From Pseudoalteromonas sp. T1lg48 (GTDB lineage Bacteria; Pseudomonadota; Gammaproteobacteria; Enterobacterales; Alteromonadaceae), in the NCBI RefSeq assembly GCF_002964785.1, contig NZ_PQCC01000001.1, positions 1-64,000 on the forward strand: a stretch of 64,000 bases of DNA. The letters run 5' to 3'. A model generated the notes under the pieces. That model did no database searches and was not told the DNA's origin. It saw only the letters and a list, made by a program, of their open reading frames with translations. Both the position numbers and the translations under genes were made by a program. Below are positions 53,344-62,455 of the stretch, in pieces (the stretch's first letter is position 1; each line of letters starts with the position of its first letter).

Positions 53344-53843
53344 AGTACATGGTAGCCGAACCAGTCCGGATGCATGGCTTGTGCCTGATTGCTGGGGGTA
53401 AGGTGAATATGATACTGGCCGTCGAGCAGATCCAGGGCAAAGCAATCATCCACCTCGTGTAAATCATCTTTATGCTGATGACTCATGTCGGTGAGCAAAC
53501 GCTGTTTTACTCGTTGCTTTGCCTGCTCGGCGCTGGACGCCACGGTCAGGGTAAAGGCATGTTGCTCGGCCATGTCATCGGCACGATAACCACCTAAATT
53601 TACGAAATAGAGGCGCTCACTGCGCTGTTGCGGCGCATCACCCAGGCTCACCGCGTAACCGTCGATATGGCTCACCGCCATATAGCTGTCCATATGCACG
53701 CTGTTTTTATTGCCGACCCACTGAGCTTTGAGCTTACCGTAGCAATCTTCTATGCGCTCGCCAACGACAAAGCGCACGTCGTGCATCTCGATATGGCAGC
53801 CCTCAATGCGCCCGCCAAGATAAACCATAAACAATTGCATCAC
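53340..53843 (-). CDS. DUF1543 domain protein
   Basis: A 167-residue soluble protein. The start LFMVYLGGRIEGCHIEMHDVRFVVGERIEDCY (split) is the DUF1543 signature, and a partly similar block recurs (residues 77-100, LYFVNLGGYRADDMAEQHAFTL), consistent with the two-domain repeat in this family. The function is not known. It is convergent with the small membrane protein gene and lies upstream of a separate qse operon on the same strand. Start codons ATG-ATG at 53843 leave one residue of doubt. Confidence 0.85.
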   Translation of the reverse strand: MMQLFMVYLGGRIEGCHIEMHDVRFVVGERIEDCYGKLKAQWVGNKNSVHMDSYMAVSHIDGYAVSLGDAPQQRSERLYFVNLGGYRADDMAEQHAFTLTVASSAEQAKQRVKQRLLTDMSHQHKDDLHEVDDCFALDLLDGQYHIHLTPSNQAQAMHPDWFGYHVL

Positions 53844-53884
53844 TCACTCCTTTTGAATTGTGCTGGCGGCATTATAACGGCTAA

Positions 53885-55234
53885 TCACTCGCGGCTGAAT
53901 TGCTCCACATCGATCTCATGCTTTTTGATCAGCTTATAAAAGTCGCTGCGATTACGTTTGGCCAATTTTGCCGCCTGGGCCACGTTACCATCCACCATTT
54001 TCAGGACATTGATCAAATACTGACGTTCAAACTGGCGTTTAGCCTCGTTTAAGGCGATGGGAGAGCTGGCCTCAAGCTCACACTGCAAGGCCATGGCCAC
54101 CTGCTGGGCGCTGATCAACACCCCAGGACTCAGCGCCACGACTTGTTCTATCACGTTTTGCAGTTGGCGAATATTACCGGGCCAGTCGTGGCGTAATAGT
54201 AAGTCCATGGCATCGTCGCTGAAGCGCTTCACTGCTTGTTGCTGACGAGCGGCGATTTGCTCACAAAAGTGATGCGCCAATAGGGAGATATCCTCGCGGC
54301 GTTCGCTCAGCGGTGGCAAACGCAGGTTCACCACGTTTAAACGATAATAGAGATCCTCACGAAAGCTGTTTTCGCGGATCGCCGCCGGCAAATCCTTGTG
54401 GGTGGCCGACACCACTCTGACATTAACCGGAATTTCCTCGCTATGACCGACTGGACGAATCTTTTTCTCTTGCAGCACGCGAAGCAATTTAACCTGCAAG
54501 TTCAATGGCATATCCCCTATTTCATCCAGAAACAGGGTGCCATTTTGGGCCTCGGAAAACAGCCCCACATGATCGGCGGTGGCCCCGGTAAAGGCCCCTT
54601 TTTTATGGCCGAATAACTGGGATTCCAAGAGCTCGGCGGGCACAGCGCCGCAGTTAATGGCGACAAAGGGGCCATTGCTGACCGCACTGCTCTCATGCAC
54701 GGCTCTGGCCAAGAGCTCTTTACCCGTACCACTGGCACCCGAAATCAATACATTCACGTCTGTGGCGCCCACCATACGTACCTGCTCCAACAGGTGGTAC
54801 ATAGTGGCACTGCGGGTCACTATATAAGGATGACTTGCTTGCTGTGATTGACCATGCCCCTGGCCGTGCAGACGCACCGCTTTTGCCAGGGTATCGATCA
54901 GCTCATCCTTGTCGATGGGTTTAGTCAAAAACGCAAAAATGCCTTGTTTGGTCGCACGCACCGCATCGGGAATGGAACCGTGAGCTGTCATCATCACCAC
55001 AGGCAGACTGGGATAAAGCTGTTGTATTTGTTCGGCCAACTGCATGCCGTCCATGTCATCCATGCGCAAATCGGTCAGCACCACATCAAAGGTTTGCTGT
55101 TGCAGCTCACTCAATGCTTGGGGGGCGCTATTGGCGGTAGTCACGTCATAGCCATTGGCCATCAGCCTTATAGTCAGTAATTTTAATAAACTGACATCAT
55201 CGTCAACGAGTAAAACCCGTGCTTTAGAACTCAT
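53885..55234 (-). CDS. qseF: Sigma-54-dependent response regulator QseF/GlrR
   Basis: A 449-residue activator of sigma-54 promoters. The receiver covers residues 1-120 with D55 (VVLTDLRMDD). The AAA+ domain follows with Walker A GASGTGKE near 165-172, the sigma-54 contact loop GAFTGA near 212-217 and the Walker B segment GTLFLDEIGDMP near 230-241. The C-terminal Fis-type HTH is NVAQAAKLAKRNRSDFYKLIKKH. I chose the ATG at 55234 with AGGAGGA upstream; it overlaps the end of the QseG-like gene by 11 bases. The operon order qseE-qseG-qseF matches E. coli. Confidence 0.93.
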   Translation of the reverse strand: MSSKARVLLVDDDVSLLKLLTIRLMANGYDVTTANSAPQALSELQQQTFDVVLTDLRMDDMDGMQLAEQIQQLYPSLPVVMMTAHGSIPDAVRATKQGIFAFLTKPIDKDELIDTLAKAVRLHGQGHGQSQQASHPYIVTRSATMYHLLEQVRMVGATDVNVLISGASGTGKELLARAVHESSAVSNGPFVAINCGAVPAELLESQLFGHKKGAFTGATADHVGLFSEAQNGTLFLDEIGDMPLNLQVKLLRVLQEKKIRPVGHSEEIPVNVRVVSATHKDLPAAIRENSFREDLYYRLNVVNLRLPPLSERREDISLLAHHFCEQIAARQQQAVKRFSDDAMDLLLRHDWPGNIRQLQNVIEQVVALSPGVLISAQQVAMALQCELEASSPIALNEAKRQFERQYLINVLKMVDGNVAQAAKLAKRNRSDFYKLIKKHEIDVEQFSRE

Positions 55235-55775
55235 TGTTATCCTCCTGCTGGGACGCACGTTGCAGCAATTGCTGCTCGATGGCCGCCAGCGACGACAGGG
55301 TCTTTTGCATTTTTTCCTGCATTTGCTGCTGCTCTTGGCGCAGCTTAGCAAGTTGTTGCTGTTGTTGGGTATTGGCCTGAAGCTGCTGCTTCAGCAGCCA
55401 AAAGTAACGGGCGCTGGACTCAGGCCAGTAATACTGACCGCTGATCACCTCGAGCTCGCTCAGCAGCTCATCCGGATTACTTTGGCCACGTAAACACAGG
55501 CGGGCGAAAAATTGCTTCAACCTGGGCGCAGCAACGTATTCCTGTAACTCGGTGGCCGAGGTAAATCCCCCGCACTGCTGTGCATGCCACTGCACCAGTT
55601 GCTCCGCACTGGGATAGATGGGTTGTTGCTTGGGTCTGGGTTTAGGGTTGGGAGCCTGCCTTTCCAGCTCACCTAACTGGCCACCGGCCTCCGTCGCTCT
55701 TGGGCCCGGAAGTTGACAGCCCACACTCAATAAAGGTATCAGTAGCACGACAACACACTTGGCAAATTTCAACAT
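55224..55775 (-). CDS. qseG: QseG-like outer-membrane lipoprotein
   Basis: A 183-residue lipoprotein with lipobox LSVGC (Cys20). Residues about 50-115 hold the QseG-like domain (CGGFTSATELQEYVAAPRLKQFFARLCL near 68-95), and residues about 130-175 form a Gln/Lys/Glu-rich coiled coil. In E. coli QseG binds the QseE sensor and regulates its kinase activity from the outer membrane. It lies between qseE and qseF and overlaps qseF, so coupled translation is likely. Confidence 0.82.
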   Translation of the reverse strand: MLKFAKCVVVLLIPLLSVGCQLPGPRATEAGGQLGELERQAPNPKPRPKQQPIYPSAEQLVQWHAQQCGGFTSATELQEYVAAPRLKQFFARLCLRGQSNPDELLSELEVISGQYYWPESSARYFWLLKQQLQANTQQQQQLAKLRQEQQQMQEKMQKTLSSLAAIEQQLLQRASQQEDNNEF

Positions 55776-55785
55776 TTCGACTCCA

Positions 55786-57201
55786 CTAGCAACTAAACTT
55801 AAGCCTAAAACAACTGCCCTGAGGTGAGCCTGAATGGATCTCTACCTCGCCATTGAGCTGATTGACGCATTCCTTGACGATGGATAAGCCCAAACCACTG
55901 CCTGCGACGCTACTTCCCTTGGCCGCCTGCCCCTGATAAAAGGCATCGAACAAACGTTCGCGTTCGGCCTCTTTTATACCCGGGCCCTGATCGACCACGG
56001 CTATTTCCAACTCCTGTTTATAACGCTCTATATGAACCTCAATTTGCGCCCCAGTCGGTGAAAACTTAATGGCATTGGAAACCAGTTGTACCAAAATCAT
56101 TTGCAACAATTCGCCATCAAGCGGTAATTCTTTTAGCTCAGCCGGAAAACGCCAAATCAGGGTTTGCTTAGCCAGCCGCAGACGCTCGGCAAAATGCTCC
56201 TGCACCTGAGAGCGCAAGGCATCGAGTTGGCAGCCCTTGGTACTCAAGGTTCGGGCCTTGATGGCATTGTAATTAAGCAGGTTTTTGATCATCTCATGAA
56301 GACGCTCGGTACTTTGGCTAATAAGCCTTAATACATCTTGCTGCTGCTCGTTAATAGGGCCTACCAGTTGTTCTTGCAATAAATCACAGCCTTCAACCAT
56401 GGAGGCTAAGGGCGTTTTTAGTTCATGAGTCACATGCCGCAAAAAGGTGTCTTTTTGCTGCTCTAAGTTTTGCAGTTGTTGCTGCATCCAATTGAGCTTT
56501 TGTCCCAACTCTCGCAGCTCTTTGGCACCGGTCAATTGAATATCCACACCCCATTCTCCCTTACCTAATTGGCTTATTACTCTGGATAAATAGCCGAGAT
56601 TGCTACTTAAACGCCACAAATAGCCACCACCGAGCAGCAGCACAATGGGCACCAGGGCCACCAGCCAATTGATAAAGCTCTGCTGCAGATCCGTAAGCGC
56701 CTGCTGCGCCTGATCAATTTGCTCCTTGGTATGGCTGTGTAGCCAATTGCCATGGCTGTTGAGTTGTTGGCGCAGCGGGGCGAATAACTCGGCATTGGCC
56801 TGTTCCTGCTGCTCTATATTTTCTCTGGTGGCAACAAAGGTAGACTGCAACTGCTGCCAGCGTGCCAACTCACCAGAAGAGGTGGCCGCCTCGGCCTGTT
56901 GTGCCAAGAGCGCGTCGGCCTTGTGCCATTGCTCGCTCACCGCCTTGCTAAGCTGCTCGCTTTTTAATACCCAGTTTTGCAACGTAGCCCGCTCCAAGGA
57001 TTGAAACAGCTGCTTAAACTCATTGAATTGCTCATTCTTTTGATAGCTGCTTAATACCATCTGTTGAGTATTAACCATATGCTCGTCTAGGGCCTGCAAA
57101 AACACCACCACCACCAATGCCAAAGGCACCAAGAGAATGGCTACGCCGATAAAAAATTGGGCGAACAGACTTGGGCGCCAGTGCAGCATGCGAAAAATCA
57201 C
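55786..57201 (-). CDS. qseE: Sensor histidine kinase QseE/GlrK
   Basis: A 471-residue inner-membrane sensor kinase. The N-terminal helix (about 15-37) and second helix (about 178-198) border a periplasmic helical domain rich in Gln and Glu. HAMP lies near 200-245. The phospho-acceptor His is in RHVTHELKTPLASM near 258. The ATPase domain has LVSNAIKFSPTGAQ (N box) near 378-391 and DQGPGI near 408 and GSGLGLSIVKEC near 436. The start is GTG with AAGGAG 6 bases upstream. It heads the qseE-qseG-qseF operon, whose E. coli version controls envelope-stress small RNAs. Confidence 0.9.
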   Translation of the reverse strand: MIFRMLHWRPSLFAQFFIGVAILLVPLALVVVVFLQALDEHMVNTQQMVLSSYQKNEQFNEFKQLFQSLERATLQNWVLKSEQLSKAVSEQWHKADALLAQQAEAATSSGELARWQQLQSTFVATRENIEQQEQANAELFAPLRQQLNSHGNWLHSHTKEQIDQAQQALTDLQQSFINWLVALVPIVLLLGGGYLWRLSSNLGYLSRVISQLGKGEWGVDIQLTGAKELRELGQKLNWMQQQLQNLEQQKDTFLRHVTHELKTPLASMVEGCDLLQEQLVGPINEQQQDVLRLISQSTERLHEMIKNLLNYNAIKARTLSTKGCQLDALRSQVQEHFAERLRLAKQTLIWRFPAELKELPLDGELLQMILVQLVSNAIKFSPTGAQIEVHIERYKQELEIAVVDQGPGIKEAERERLFDAFYQGQAAKGSSVAGSGLGLSIVKECVNQLNGEVEIHSGSPQGSCFRLKFSC

Positions 57202-57355
57202 CGAGACTCCTTGTTGCCAAAAAGCGAAAGAATAACCATTTGAAATTTAGTAAAAAAAGCTTAAGACACCATGAACTGTTGCAAAATAGCTACAACCTGT
57301 CCGAATCATTCTCTCTCTAAAAAACATAACCAATTGAAATATATGGATTTAAAAA

Positions 57356-57372
57356 CTGGCATTAAATTTGTT
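57356..57372 (+). promoter_or_regulatory. Candidate sigma-54 promoter
   Basis: CTGGCATTAAATTTGTT has the -24 GG and -12 TTG spacing of sigma-54 promoters, with GT in place of the usual GC at -12. It lies upstream of a small exported protein gene and divergent from the operon that encodes the sigma-54 activator QseF. This is an inference; no activator site was identified. Confidence 0.35.
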
Positions 57373-57456
57373 AGGAAAGCGCCCCTGCGGTCTAAAGACC
57401 TTACATATGCATTTATAAATGAGTTTCAATTAAGCCACTATGAATTGGAGAATGTC

Positions 57457-57639
57457 GTGCGACGCGTAGTAATAGTCGTAGCTTTAATCTTGTGTGTTAC
57501 CCTAGTAAGCGCTAAACAACCACCGAAGTCGAGCTCGGGGAAGAGTCTAGTGGCTAATCCGACAAAAACAATGCCAGACAATTCGCAACCGACACCGAGG
57601 CAGCTAGATACTAAGGACCAGCTTGGTCTCAACAATTAG
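57457..57639 (+). CDS. Small exported or membrane-anchored protein
   Basis: A 60-residue product from GTG at 57457, which has GGAG at 7 bases. It begins RRVVIVVALILCVTLVSA, a signal peptide or membrane anchor, followed by a Lys/Pro/Ser/Thr-rich tail. The reading frame extends further upstream (to 57271), but that part looks unlike a protein and lacks a ribosome-binding site. No family is recognised. It lies 88 bases before the EF-hand gene. Confidence 0.5.
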   Translation: MRRVVIVVALILCVTLVSAKQPPKSSSGKSLVANPTKTMPDNSQPTPRQLDTKDQLGLNN

Positions 57640-57727
57640 GCAATTAATCTTATTCTCCTTGGACAAGGTGATAAACTTGGTTAGGCTAAAAACATAAGAT
57701 GCGTAACCTGTACGCTAGGATTTTTAC

Positions 57728-57964
57728 ATGAACAAAATTGCAGTACTGATTTTAAGCCCCCTGTTACTTGTCTGCTTCACCACCACGGTGCAGGCCGGCA
57801 GTATTGAGTCGCGCTTTAAAGAATTAGACAGAAACCGTGACGGGGCTATCAGTAAGTCGGAGGCGGCCCAAGAGCCAGCCTTGTGGTCACGCTTTAGCAG
57901 CTATGATCAAGATAAAGATGGCAAACTGTCGATACGCGAATTTACCAATTACGCTCGTCAGTAA
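57728..57964 (+). CDS. Small exported EF-hand protein
   Basis: A 78-residue exported calcium-binding protein. The signal peptide covers residues 1-23 (cleavage after QAG or VQA). Two EF-hand loops follow: DRNRDGAISKSE (about 34-45) and DQDKDGKLSIRE (about 59-70). Both have the acidic residues needed to bind calcium. It is probably periplasmic and its partner is unknown. It ends at a strong two-way terminator shared with yaaA. Confidence 0.85.
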   Translation: MNKIAVLILSPLLLVCFTTTVQAGSIESRFKELDRNRDGAISKSEAAQEPALWSRFSSYDQDKDGKLSIREFTNYARQ

Positions 57965-57997
57965 GGCGTGCCGCTGAGCGGTGACCTGCAATTAGAC

Positions 57998-58028
57998 AAT
58001 AAAAAAGCGCCCTAGGCGCTTTTTTATT
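57998..58028. terminator. Bidirectional terminator, EF-hand gene and yaaA
   Basis: A perfect 14-base stem (AATAAAAAAGCGCC, TA loop and its complement) with A-run on one side and T-run on the other. Confidence 0.9.
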
Positions 58029-58040
58029 GTTCGGGCATTC

Positions 58041-58820
58041 TTAGCCCTGCTCTTCACGCAAAAATACCGGCTCGTTTTCCTTCGCCGTTGCTTCGGCACT
58101 AAAGTAATAGCCGGCGCTGGAGAACTGCTTTAATTGCTCCAGGCTCTCAACCTTATTTTCCATGATATAACGGGCCATCATGCCGCGCGCTTTCTTCGCG
58201 TAGAAGCTGATCACCTTGTATTGACCGTTTTTACAGTCTTTAAATACCGGCGTAATGATTTCGGCGTTCAATGCTTTCTTGTCCACCGCCTTGAAATATT
58301 CGTTAGAGGCAAGGTTAATGAGTTGCTTTGCACCGCTCTGAGCCAGAGTCTCATTGAGCTTTTCGGCAATAATACTACCCCAGAACTGATACAGGTTAGT
58401 GCCTCGTGGGTTTTCCAGTTTCGTGCCCATTTCCAAACGATAGGCCTGCATTAAGTCAAGTGGCTTAAGCACCCCATACAGACCCGACAGAATGCGCAAA
58501 TGCCCTTGCGCATAATCAAGCGCGTCATCACTTAGGCTGCTTGCTTTCAACCCAGTGTACACATCGCCGTTAAAGGCAAAAATGGCTTGCTTGGCATTGT
58601 CGTGAGTAAAAGGCTGCGACCATTCACTAAAGCGAGCGGCGTTTAAGCCGGCAAGCTTATCACTTATCTTCATCAGGCTGCCGATTTGCTGCGGTGTCAA
58701 ATCACGGCACACCGAAATCAACTCTTCGCTGTGGGCGAGTAACTCGGGTTGGCTATGTGTTGCAACCGGGGCTGCGGTGTCGTAATCAAGGTTTTTTGCC
58801 GGGGAAATAACTGTGATCAT
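58041..58820 (-). CDS. yaaA: Peroxide-stress protein YaaA
   Basis: A 259-residue cytosolic protein of the YaaA/DUF328 family that limits iron-driven damage during hydrogen-peroxide stress in E. coli. The family signature is intact: [13 protein letters not shown] at the start, [13 protein letters not shown] near 81-93, [28 protein letters not shown] (in parts, near 107-134), and [11 protein letters not shown] near 208-218. OxyR control is usual in E. coli but no site was checked here. It lies next to tal and near thrABC, the same neighbourhood as at the E. coli zero-minute region. Confidence 0.95.
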   Translation of the reverse strand: MITVISPAKNLDYDTAAPVATHSQPELLAHSEELISVCRDLTPQQIGSLMKISDKLAGLNAARFSEWSQPFTHDNAKQAIFAFNGDVYTGLKASSLSDDALDYAQGHLRILSGLYGVLKPLDLMQAYRLEMGTKLENPRGTNLYQFWGSIIAEKLNETLAQSGAKQLINLASNEYFKAVDKKALNAEIITPVFKDCKNGQYKVISFYAKKARGMMARYIMENKVESLEQLKQFSSAGYYFSAEATAKENEPVFLREEQG

Positions 58821-59111
58821 AATTGCTGTTGACTTGGCTCTGGAATAGTGTCAATTTCAACATTAAATAAAGCAAAAATCACGCTTTATTCTAAATCGGT
58901 CTGCGTGCCATACGCTCTCGCCTAAGCGGCGGCGACCGGTTCACTTTGATGTTATTTAAGTAACACCAATCCCCTGGCACGGACAATTGACCTCCCCATG
59001 GTTGTCACTAAGGTGCAACATTAACTACATAACCTATAAGTGTTTATCTATTTGCTATAGGCACAGACGATAAACTCCGTAGACGCTATATGCTTGGAAT
59101 GAGGAAAGCAC
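58821..59111. other. Divergent intergenic region yaaA-tal
   Basis: About 290 bases between the divergent starts of yaaA and tal. It has no gene and no terminator. GAGGAAAG lies just before the tal ATG. No clear operator was found. Confidence 0.4.
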
Positions 59112-60062
59112 ATGACTACAGCACTACAAGAGTTGAAACAGCATTCAACGATTGTTGCCGACACCGGCGATATTGAAGCAATACGTAAGCATCAACCCCA
59201 GGATGCGACCACCAATCCATCACTGTTACTTAAGGCCAGCGAAATCCCAGCCTATCAGCCCTATCTAGATAAGGCCTGGCAATATGCTCGCAGCCAAAGT
59301 GATGACACCGGCGCCCAATTGGCACTGGCCTGTGATTACTTCGCCGTATTGATTGGCAAGGAAATCGCCGAGATTGTTCCCGGTTATATTTCTACCGAAG
59401 TCGATGCGCGTCTGTCATTCGATACCCAGGCAACCATAGCGAAAGCGAAACAACTTCTAAGTTTGTATGAACTTGAGGGCGTGGGTCGAGAAAAGATTTT
59501 AATTAAGATAGCGTCGACCTGGGAAGGGATTAAAGCCGCCGAGCAATTGGAAAAGGAAGGCATTCGTTGCAACCTGACACTGCTCTTTAGTGAAGCCCAG
59601 GCCCGCGCCTGTGCCGATGCTAACGTCTATTTAATCTCCCCCTTTGTTGGCCGTATTCTCGACTGGCATGTTGCTAATGGCATGGAAAAGCCGAGCGATC
59701 CGCTGGCAGATCCCGGCGTGCAATCGGTACGCAGCATTTATGAATTCTACAAAGGCCACGGTTATGAAACCATAGTCATGGGCGCCAGTTTCAGAAACAC
59801 CGGCGAAATCCTAGCATTGACCGGCTGCGACCGCCTAACCATCAGCCCGGCGTTACTCGAAGAGCTGGATGACTTACCGGCGAACACACAGTATAAGCTT
59901 ACACCACCGGCAGCTGTAGCCCCAAAGCCAAGCGCCCTAAGCGAAAGCGAATTCCGCTGGTTACAGAATCAGGATGCCATGGCCACCGAAAAACTGGCTG
60001 AGGGCATACGCGCCTTCGCAGAGGCGCAAGTGGCGCTCGAACGCCGCTTCTCTTCCCTCTAA
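59112..60062 (+). CDS. tal: Transaldolase
   Basis: A 316-residue cytosolic enzyme of the non-oxidative pentose phosphate pathway that moves a dihydroxyacetone unit between sugar phosphates. The Schiff-base lysine is K132 (ILIKIAST), the same number as in E. coli TalB. TTNPSLLL (33-40) and [11 protein letters not shown] near 94-104 are the other signatures. The length equals the TalB family. GAGGAAAG precedes the ATG. A hairpin without T-run follows. Confidence 0.97.
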   Translation: MTTALQELKQHSTIVADTGDIEAIRKHQPQDATTNPSLLLKASEIPAYQPYLDKAWQYARSQSDDTGAQLALACDYFAVLIGKEIAEIVPGYISTEVDARLSFDTQATIAKAKQLLSLYELEGVGREKILIKIASTWEGIKAAEQLEKEGIRCNLTLLFSEAQARACADANVYLISPFVGRILDWHVANGMEKPSDPLADPGVQSVRSIYEFYKGHGYETIVMGASFRNTGEILALTGCDRLTISPALLEELDDLPANTQYKLTPPAAVAPKPSALSESEFRWLQNQDAMATEKLAEGIRAFAEAQVALERRFSSL

Positions 60063-60078
60063 TTTTCTTCCAAAATAT

Positions 60079-60101
60079 AACGCCAGCAAGATGCTGGCGT
60101 T
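60079..60101. terminator. Hairpin after tal
   Basis: AACGCCAGCA-AGA-TGCTGGCGTT follows tal by 16 bases. No T-run follows on the plus strand; on the minus strand it is followed by ATATTTT. It may be a weak terminator. Confidence 0.5.
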
Positions 60102-60209
60102 GACGGTAATAAAAACATCACCTTCCTGTAACTTAAAATAAACAATTTCGTTTTATTTTTGCACTTTCTATGGTATAGATTGATTGCGTTAGTTATACAG
60201 GAGAGTGTC

Positions 60210-60395
60210 ATGGATAGTCTGAATGAACTAATAAAAATACTAGAAGGTCCTGAGGCCAAAAAGACTTCCGGTCGTAATAAAAAACGTAAGTGGCGCGAGA
60301 TAGAAGCACTAAAAGATAAACAACGTCTACGCAAAGAACTACAAGAACTAGACTTGTTTAGCGATGACATCGCGTTAGAAGAACTCGATTTCTAA
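60210..60395 (+). CDS. Small basic protein, DUF3545-like
   Basis: A 61-residue protein: MDSLNELIKILEGPEAKK, then a basic stretch (GRNKKRKWREIEALKDKQRL) and an acidic C-terminus. It resembles the small DUF3545 family of Vibrio and Shewanella relatives; the name is from memory of the KRKWREIEA motif. The ATG at 60210 has AGGAGAGTGTC before it; the longer frame upstream lacks support. Function unknown. A strong terminator follows. Confidence 0.75.
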   Translation: MDSLNELIKILEGPEAKKTSGRNKKRKWREIEALKDKQRLRKELQELDLFSDDIALEELDF

Positions 60396-60398
60396 GTT

Positions 60399-60428
60399 AA
60401 AAAGGAGCAATTTATTGCTCCTTTTTTT
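60399..60428. terminator. Terminator after DUF3545-like gene and ung
   Basis: AGGAGCAA-TTTA-TTGCTCCT flanked by an A-run on the left and seven T on the right, so it can serve both convergent genes. Confidence 0.88.
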
Positions 60429-60439
60429 ATGCTTCTGGT

Positions 60440-61105
60440 TTAGCTAGGTAAGGTCCAGTCAATCGGTTTTTTTCCCTGCTCGACGAGCAGGCTATTGGCC
60501 TTTGAAAAGTGACGACAACCAAAAAAGCCTCGGTGTGCGGACAGAGGAGATGGGTGCGGCGCCTTGAGCACAAAATGCTTATTGGTGTCGATATGCTTGC
60601 CCTTCTTTTGCGCATGCGCGCCCCAGAGCAAAAAGACAATGCCTTCACCTTGCTCGTTCAGTGCCGCGATAACCTGATCGGTAAAATGCTCCCAACCCAA
60701 GTGCTTATGGGAATGGGCCTGGCCCTGCTCCACCGTAAGCACGGTATTGAGCAATAATACCCCCTGCTCGGCCCAGGACTGCAAATAGCCGTGCTCAGGA
60801 ATTTGAAAACCGCTAATGTCCTGCGCCAATTCCTTGTACATATTAGCCAATGACGGTGGCGGCTTGACCCCTGGCAACACAGAAAAACATAAGCCATGAG
60901 CCTGGTTTGGACCATGGTATGGATCCTGGCCTAAAATCACCACTTTAACGTCGTCAAACTCGGTGGCATGAAATGCCTCAAAGACCTTTTCTTTAGGCGG
61001 ATACACGGCAACGCCCTCGGCGCGGCGTTGCTGCACATAATCTAATGTCTCTTGAAAATAGGCTTGCTGCTTTTGTGCTGCCAGTAAATCAGACCAGGAT
61101 GTCAT
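60440..61105 (-). CDS. ung: Uracil-DNA glycosylase
   Basis: A 221-residue family 1 uracil-DNA glycosylase that removes uracil from DNA. The catalytic Asp is D61 in [14 protein letters not shown] and the catalytic His is H184 in [13 protein letters not shown]. The length is normal. It follows thrC on the same strand, with a terminator between them, so it has its own promoter. No strong ribosome-binding site was seen before the ATG. Confidence 0.97.
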   Translation of the reverse strand: MTSWSDLLAAQKQQAYFQETLDYVQQRRAEGVAVYPPKEKVFEAFHATEFDDVKVVILGQDPYHGPNQAHGLCFSVLPGVKPPPSLANMYKELAQDISGFQIPEHGYLQSWAEQGVLLLNTVLTVEQGQAHSHKHLGWEHFTDQVIAALNEQGEGIVFLLWGAHAQKKGKHIDTNKHFVLKAPHPSPLSAHRGFFGCRHFSKANSLLVEQGKKPIDWTLPS

Positions 61106-61118
61106 ATAGGCTCTCGAA

Positions 61119-61143
61119 TAAAAAAGACGGCCTCAAGGCCGTC
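61119..61143 (-). terminator. Terminator of the thr operon
   Basis: On the minus strand GACGGCCT-TG-AGGCCGTC is followed by six T, 28 bases after the thrC stop. Confidence 0.88.
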
Positions 61144-61171
61144 TCGTTAATGCTAAAGCAAGCTTACCAAA

Positions 61172-62455
61172 TTAACCGAGTTTGGCCAGCATTGCCTCGC
61201 GCAGCTGCTGATAGTCGGCATCCATGGGCTGGGCCAGGCAGGGTTTGGCAAGAGCCTCCGCCAGCGCCTTGGGCATATTCAATGAGATCCCCAAGATTTC
61301 TTCCACGCTATCTTTAAACTTAGCCGGGTGGGCGGTGGCCAAAAAGATCCCCTGCTCACCGGGAGCCAAATCCGTCTTGAGGCCTTGGTAGGCAATTGCG
61401 GTATGGGGCTCGGCGGTATAACCGAGCTGCTGCAACTCGCGCATCGCCGCCGCCGTGGTGGCTTCGTCCACACCGTGAGAGAAAAAGTCATTATAGCTAA
61501 ACTGCCCACTCTCTAGCATCACCTGCACTCGCGGCCAGTTGTTTGGTCTACTCACATCCATGGCGTTCGACAAAGACTCTAGTGTTTGATTAGGCTGCCA
61601 CTGCTTGGACTCAAGGTAACGCGGCACCGTATCGTTTTGATTGGTGGTGGCCGACAGCTTGCTGACAGGTAAACCTATGACCGCCGCTATCATGGCCGCA
61701 CATACATTACCAAAGTTACCGCTGGGCACGGAAATATGTGCCTGCGTTCTTTGCTCTTGTGGTAGTTGCGCCACCGCCTCAAAGTAATAACAAACCTGTG
61801 CCAAAAGACGGCTGATATTAATGGAATTAGCCGAATTGAGGCCAAGTCGTGATTTCAGTTCCTCGTCCAAAAAGCCCTGTTTCACCATGGCCTGGCAATC
61901 ATCAAACGAACCTTTGACGCTATAACAATGAATATTGCCGCCGAGCGTAGTAAACAGCTTTTGCTGAGCCTCGGAGATTTTACCTTCGGGGTAGAGGATC
62001 ACCACATCAACATTCTCTTTGCCATAAAAGGCATGAGCGACCGCGGCCCCAGTGTCACCACTGGTGGCCGTTAAAATAGTGACCTTTTCACCCTGACTAA
62101 ACTGAGCCAGGCACTGGGCCATAAAACGCCCACCAAAATCTTTAAAGGCCAGAGTCGGGCCATGAAACAGCTCTAAACAATGAAGGTTGTCTGCCACCTT
62201 GACCAGAGGCGCCGGAAAGGTAAACGCCCCTGCAACCATCTGCGCCAGGGTTTCATCGCTCAGCTCATCACCCAAAAGGTGACGCAACACCTTGGCACTG
62301 CGGGTAACAAAATCAAGCTCGAGCAAAGCGTCGACGTCCTCTAACTGAGTAAGTTGCTGAGGGAAAAACACCCCTTGATTGCGCCCCAGACCGATTTTCA
62401 CCGCCTCAACAAACGACACCACCTGCTCATTATCTTTCAAGTTATATAACTGCAT
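61172..62455 (-). CDS. thrC: Threonine synthase
   Basis: A 427-residue PLP enzyme that turns phosphohomoserine into threonine. The PLP lysine is K105 in FHGPTLAFKDFGG. The serine/threonine-rich ATSGDTGAAVAHAF phosphate-binding loop lies near 130-143. The ATG overlaps the thrB stop by one base (TAATG), so the genes are translationally coupled. It is the last gene of thrA-thrB-thrC and closes with a terminator. Confidence 0.97.
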   Translation of the reverse strand: MQLYNLKDNEQVVSFVEAVKIGLGRNQGVFFPQQLTQLEDVDALLELDFVTRSAKVLRHLLGDELSDETLAQMVAGAFTFPAPLVKVADNLHCLELFHGPTLAFKDFGGRFMAQCLAQFSQGEKVTILTATSGDTGAAVAHAFYGKENVDVVILYPEGKISEAQQKLFTTLGGNIHCYSVKGSFDDCQAMVKQGFLDEELKSRLGLNSANSINISRLLAQVCYYFEAVAQLPQEQRTQAHISVPSGNFGNVCAAMIAAVIGLPVSKLSATTNQNDTVPRYLESKQWQPNQTLESLSNAMDVSRPNNWPRVQVMLESGQFSYNDFFSHGVDEATTAAAMRELQQLGYTAEPHTAIAYQGLKTDLAPGEQGIFLATAHPAKFKDSVEEILGISLNMPKALAEALAKPCLAQPMDADYQQLREAMLAKLG

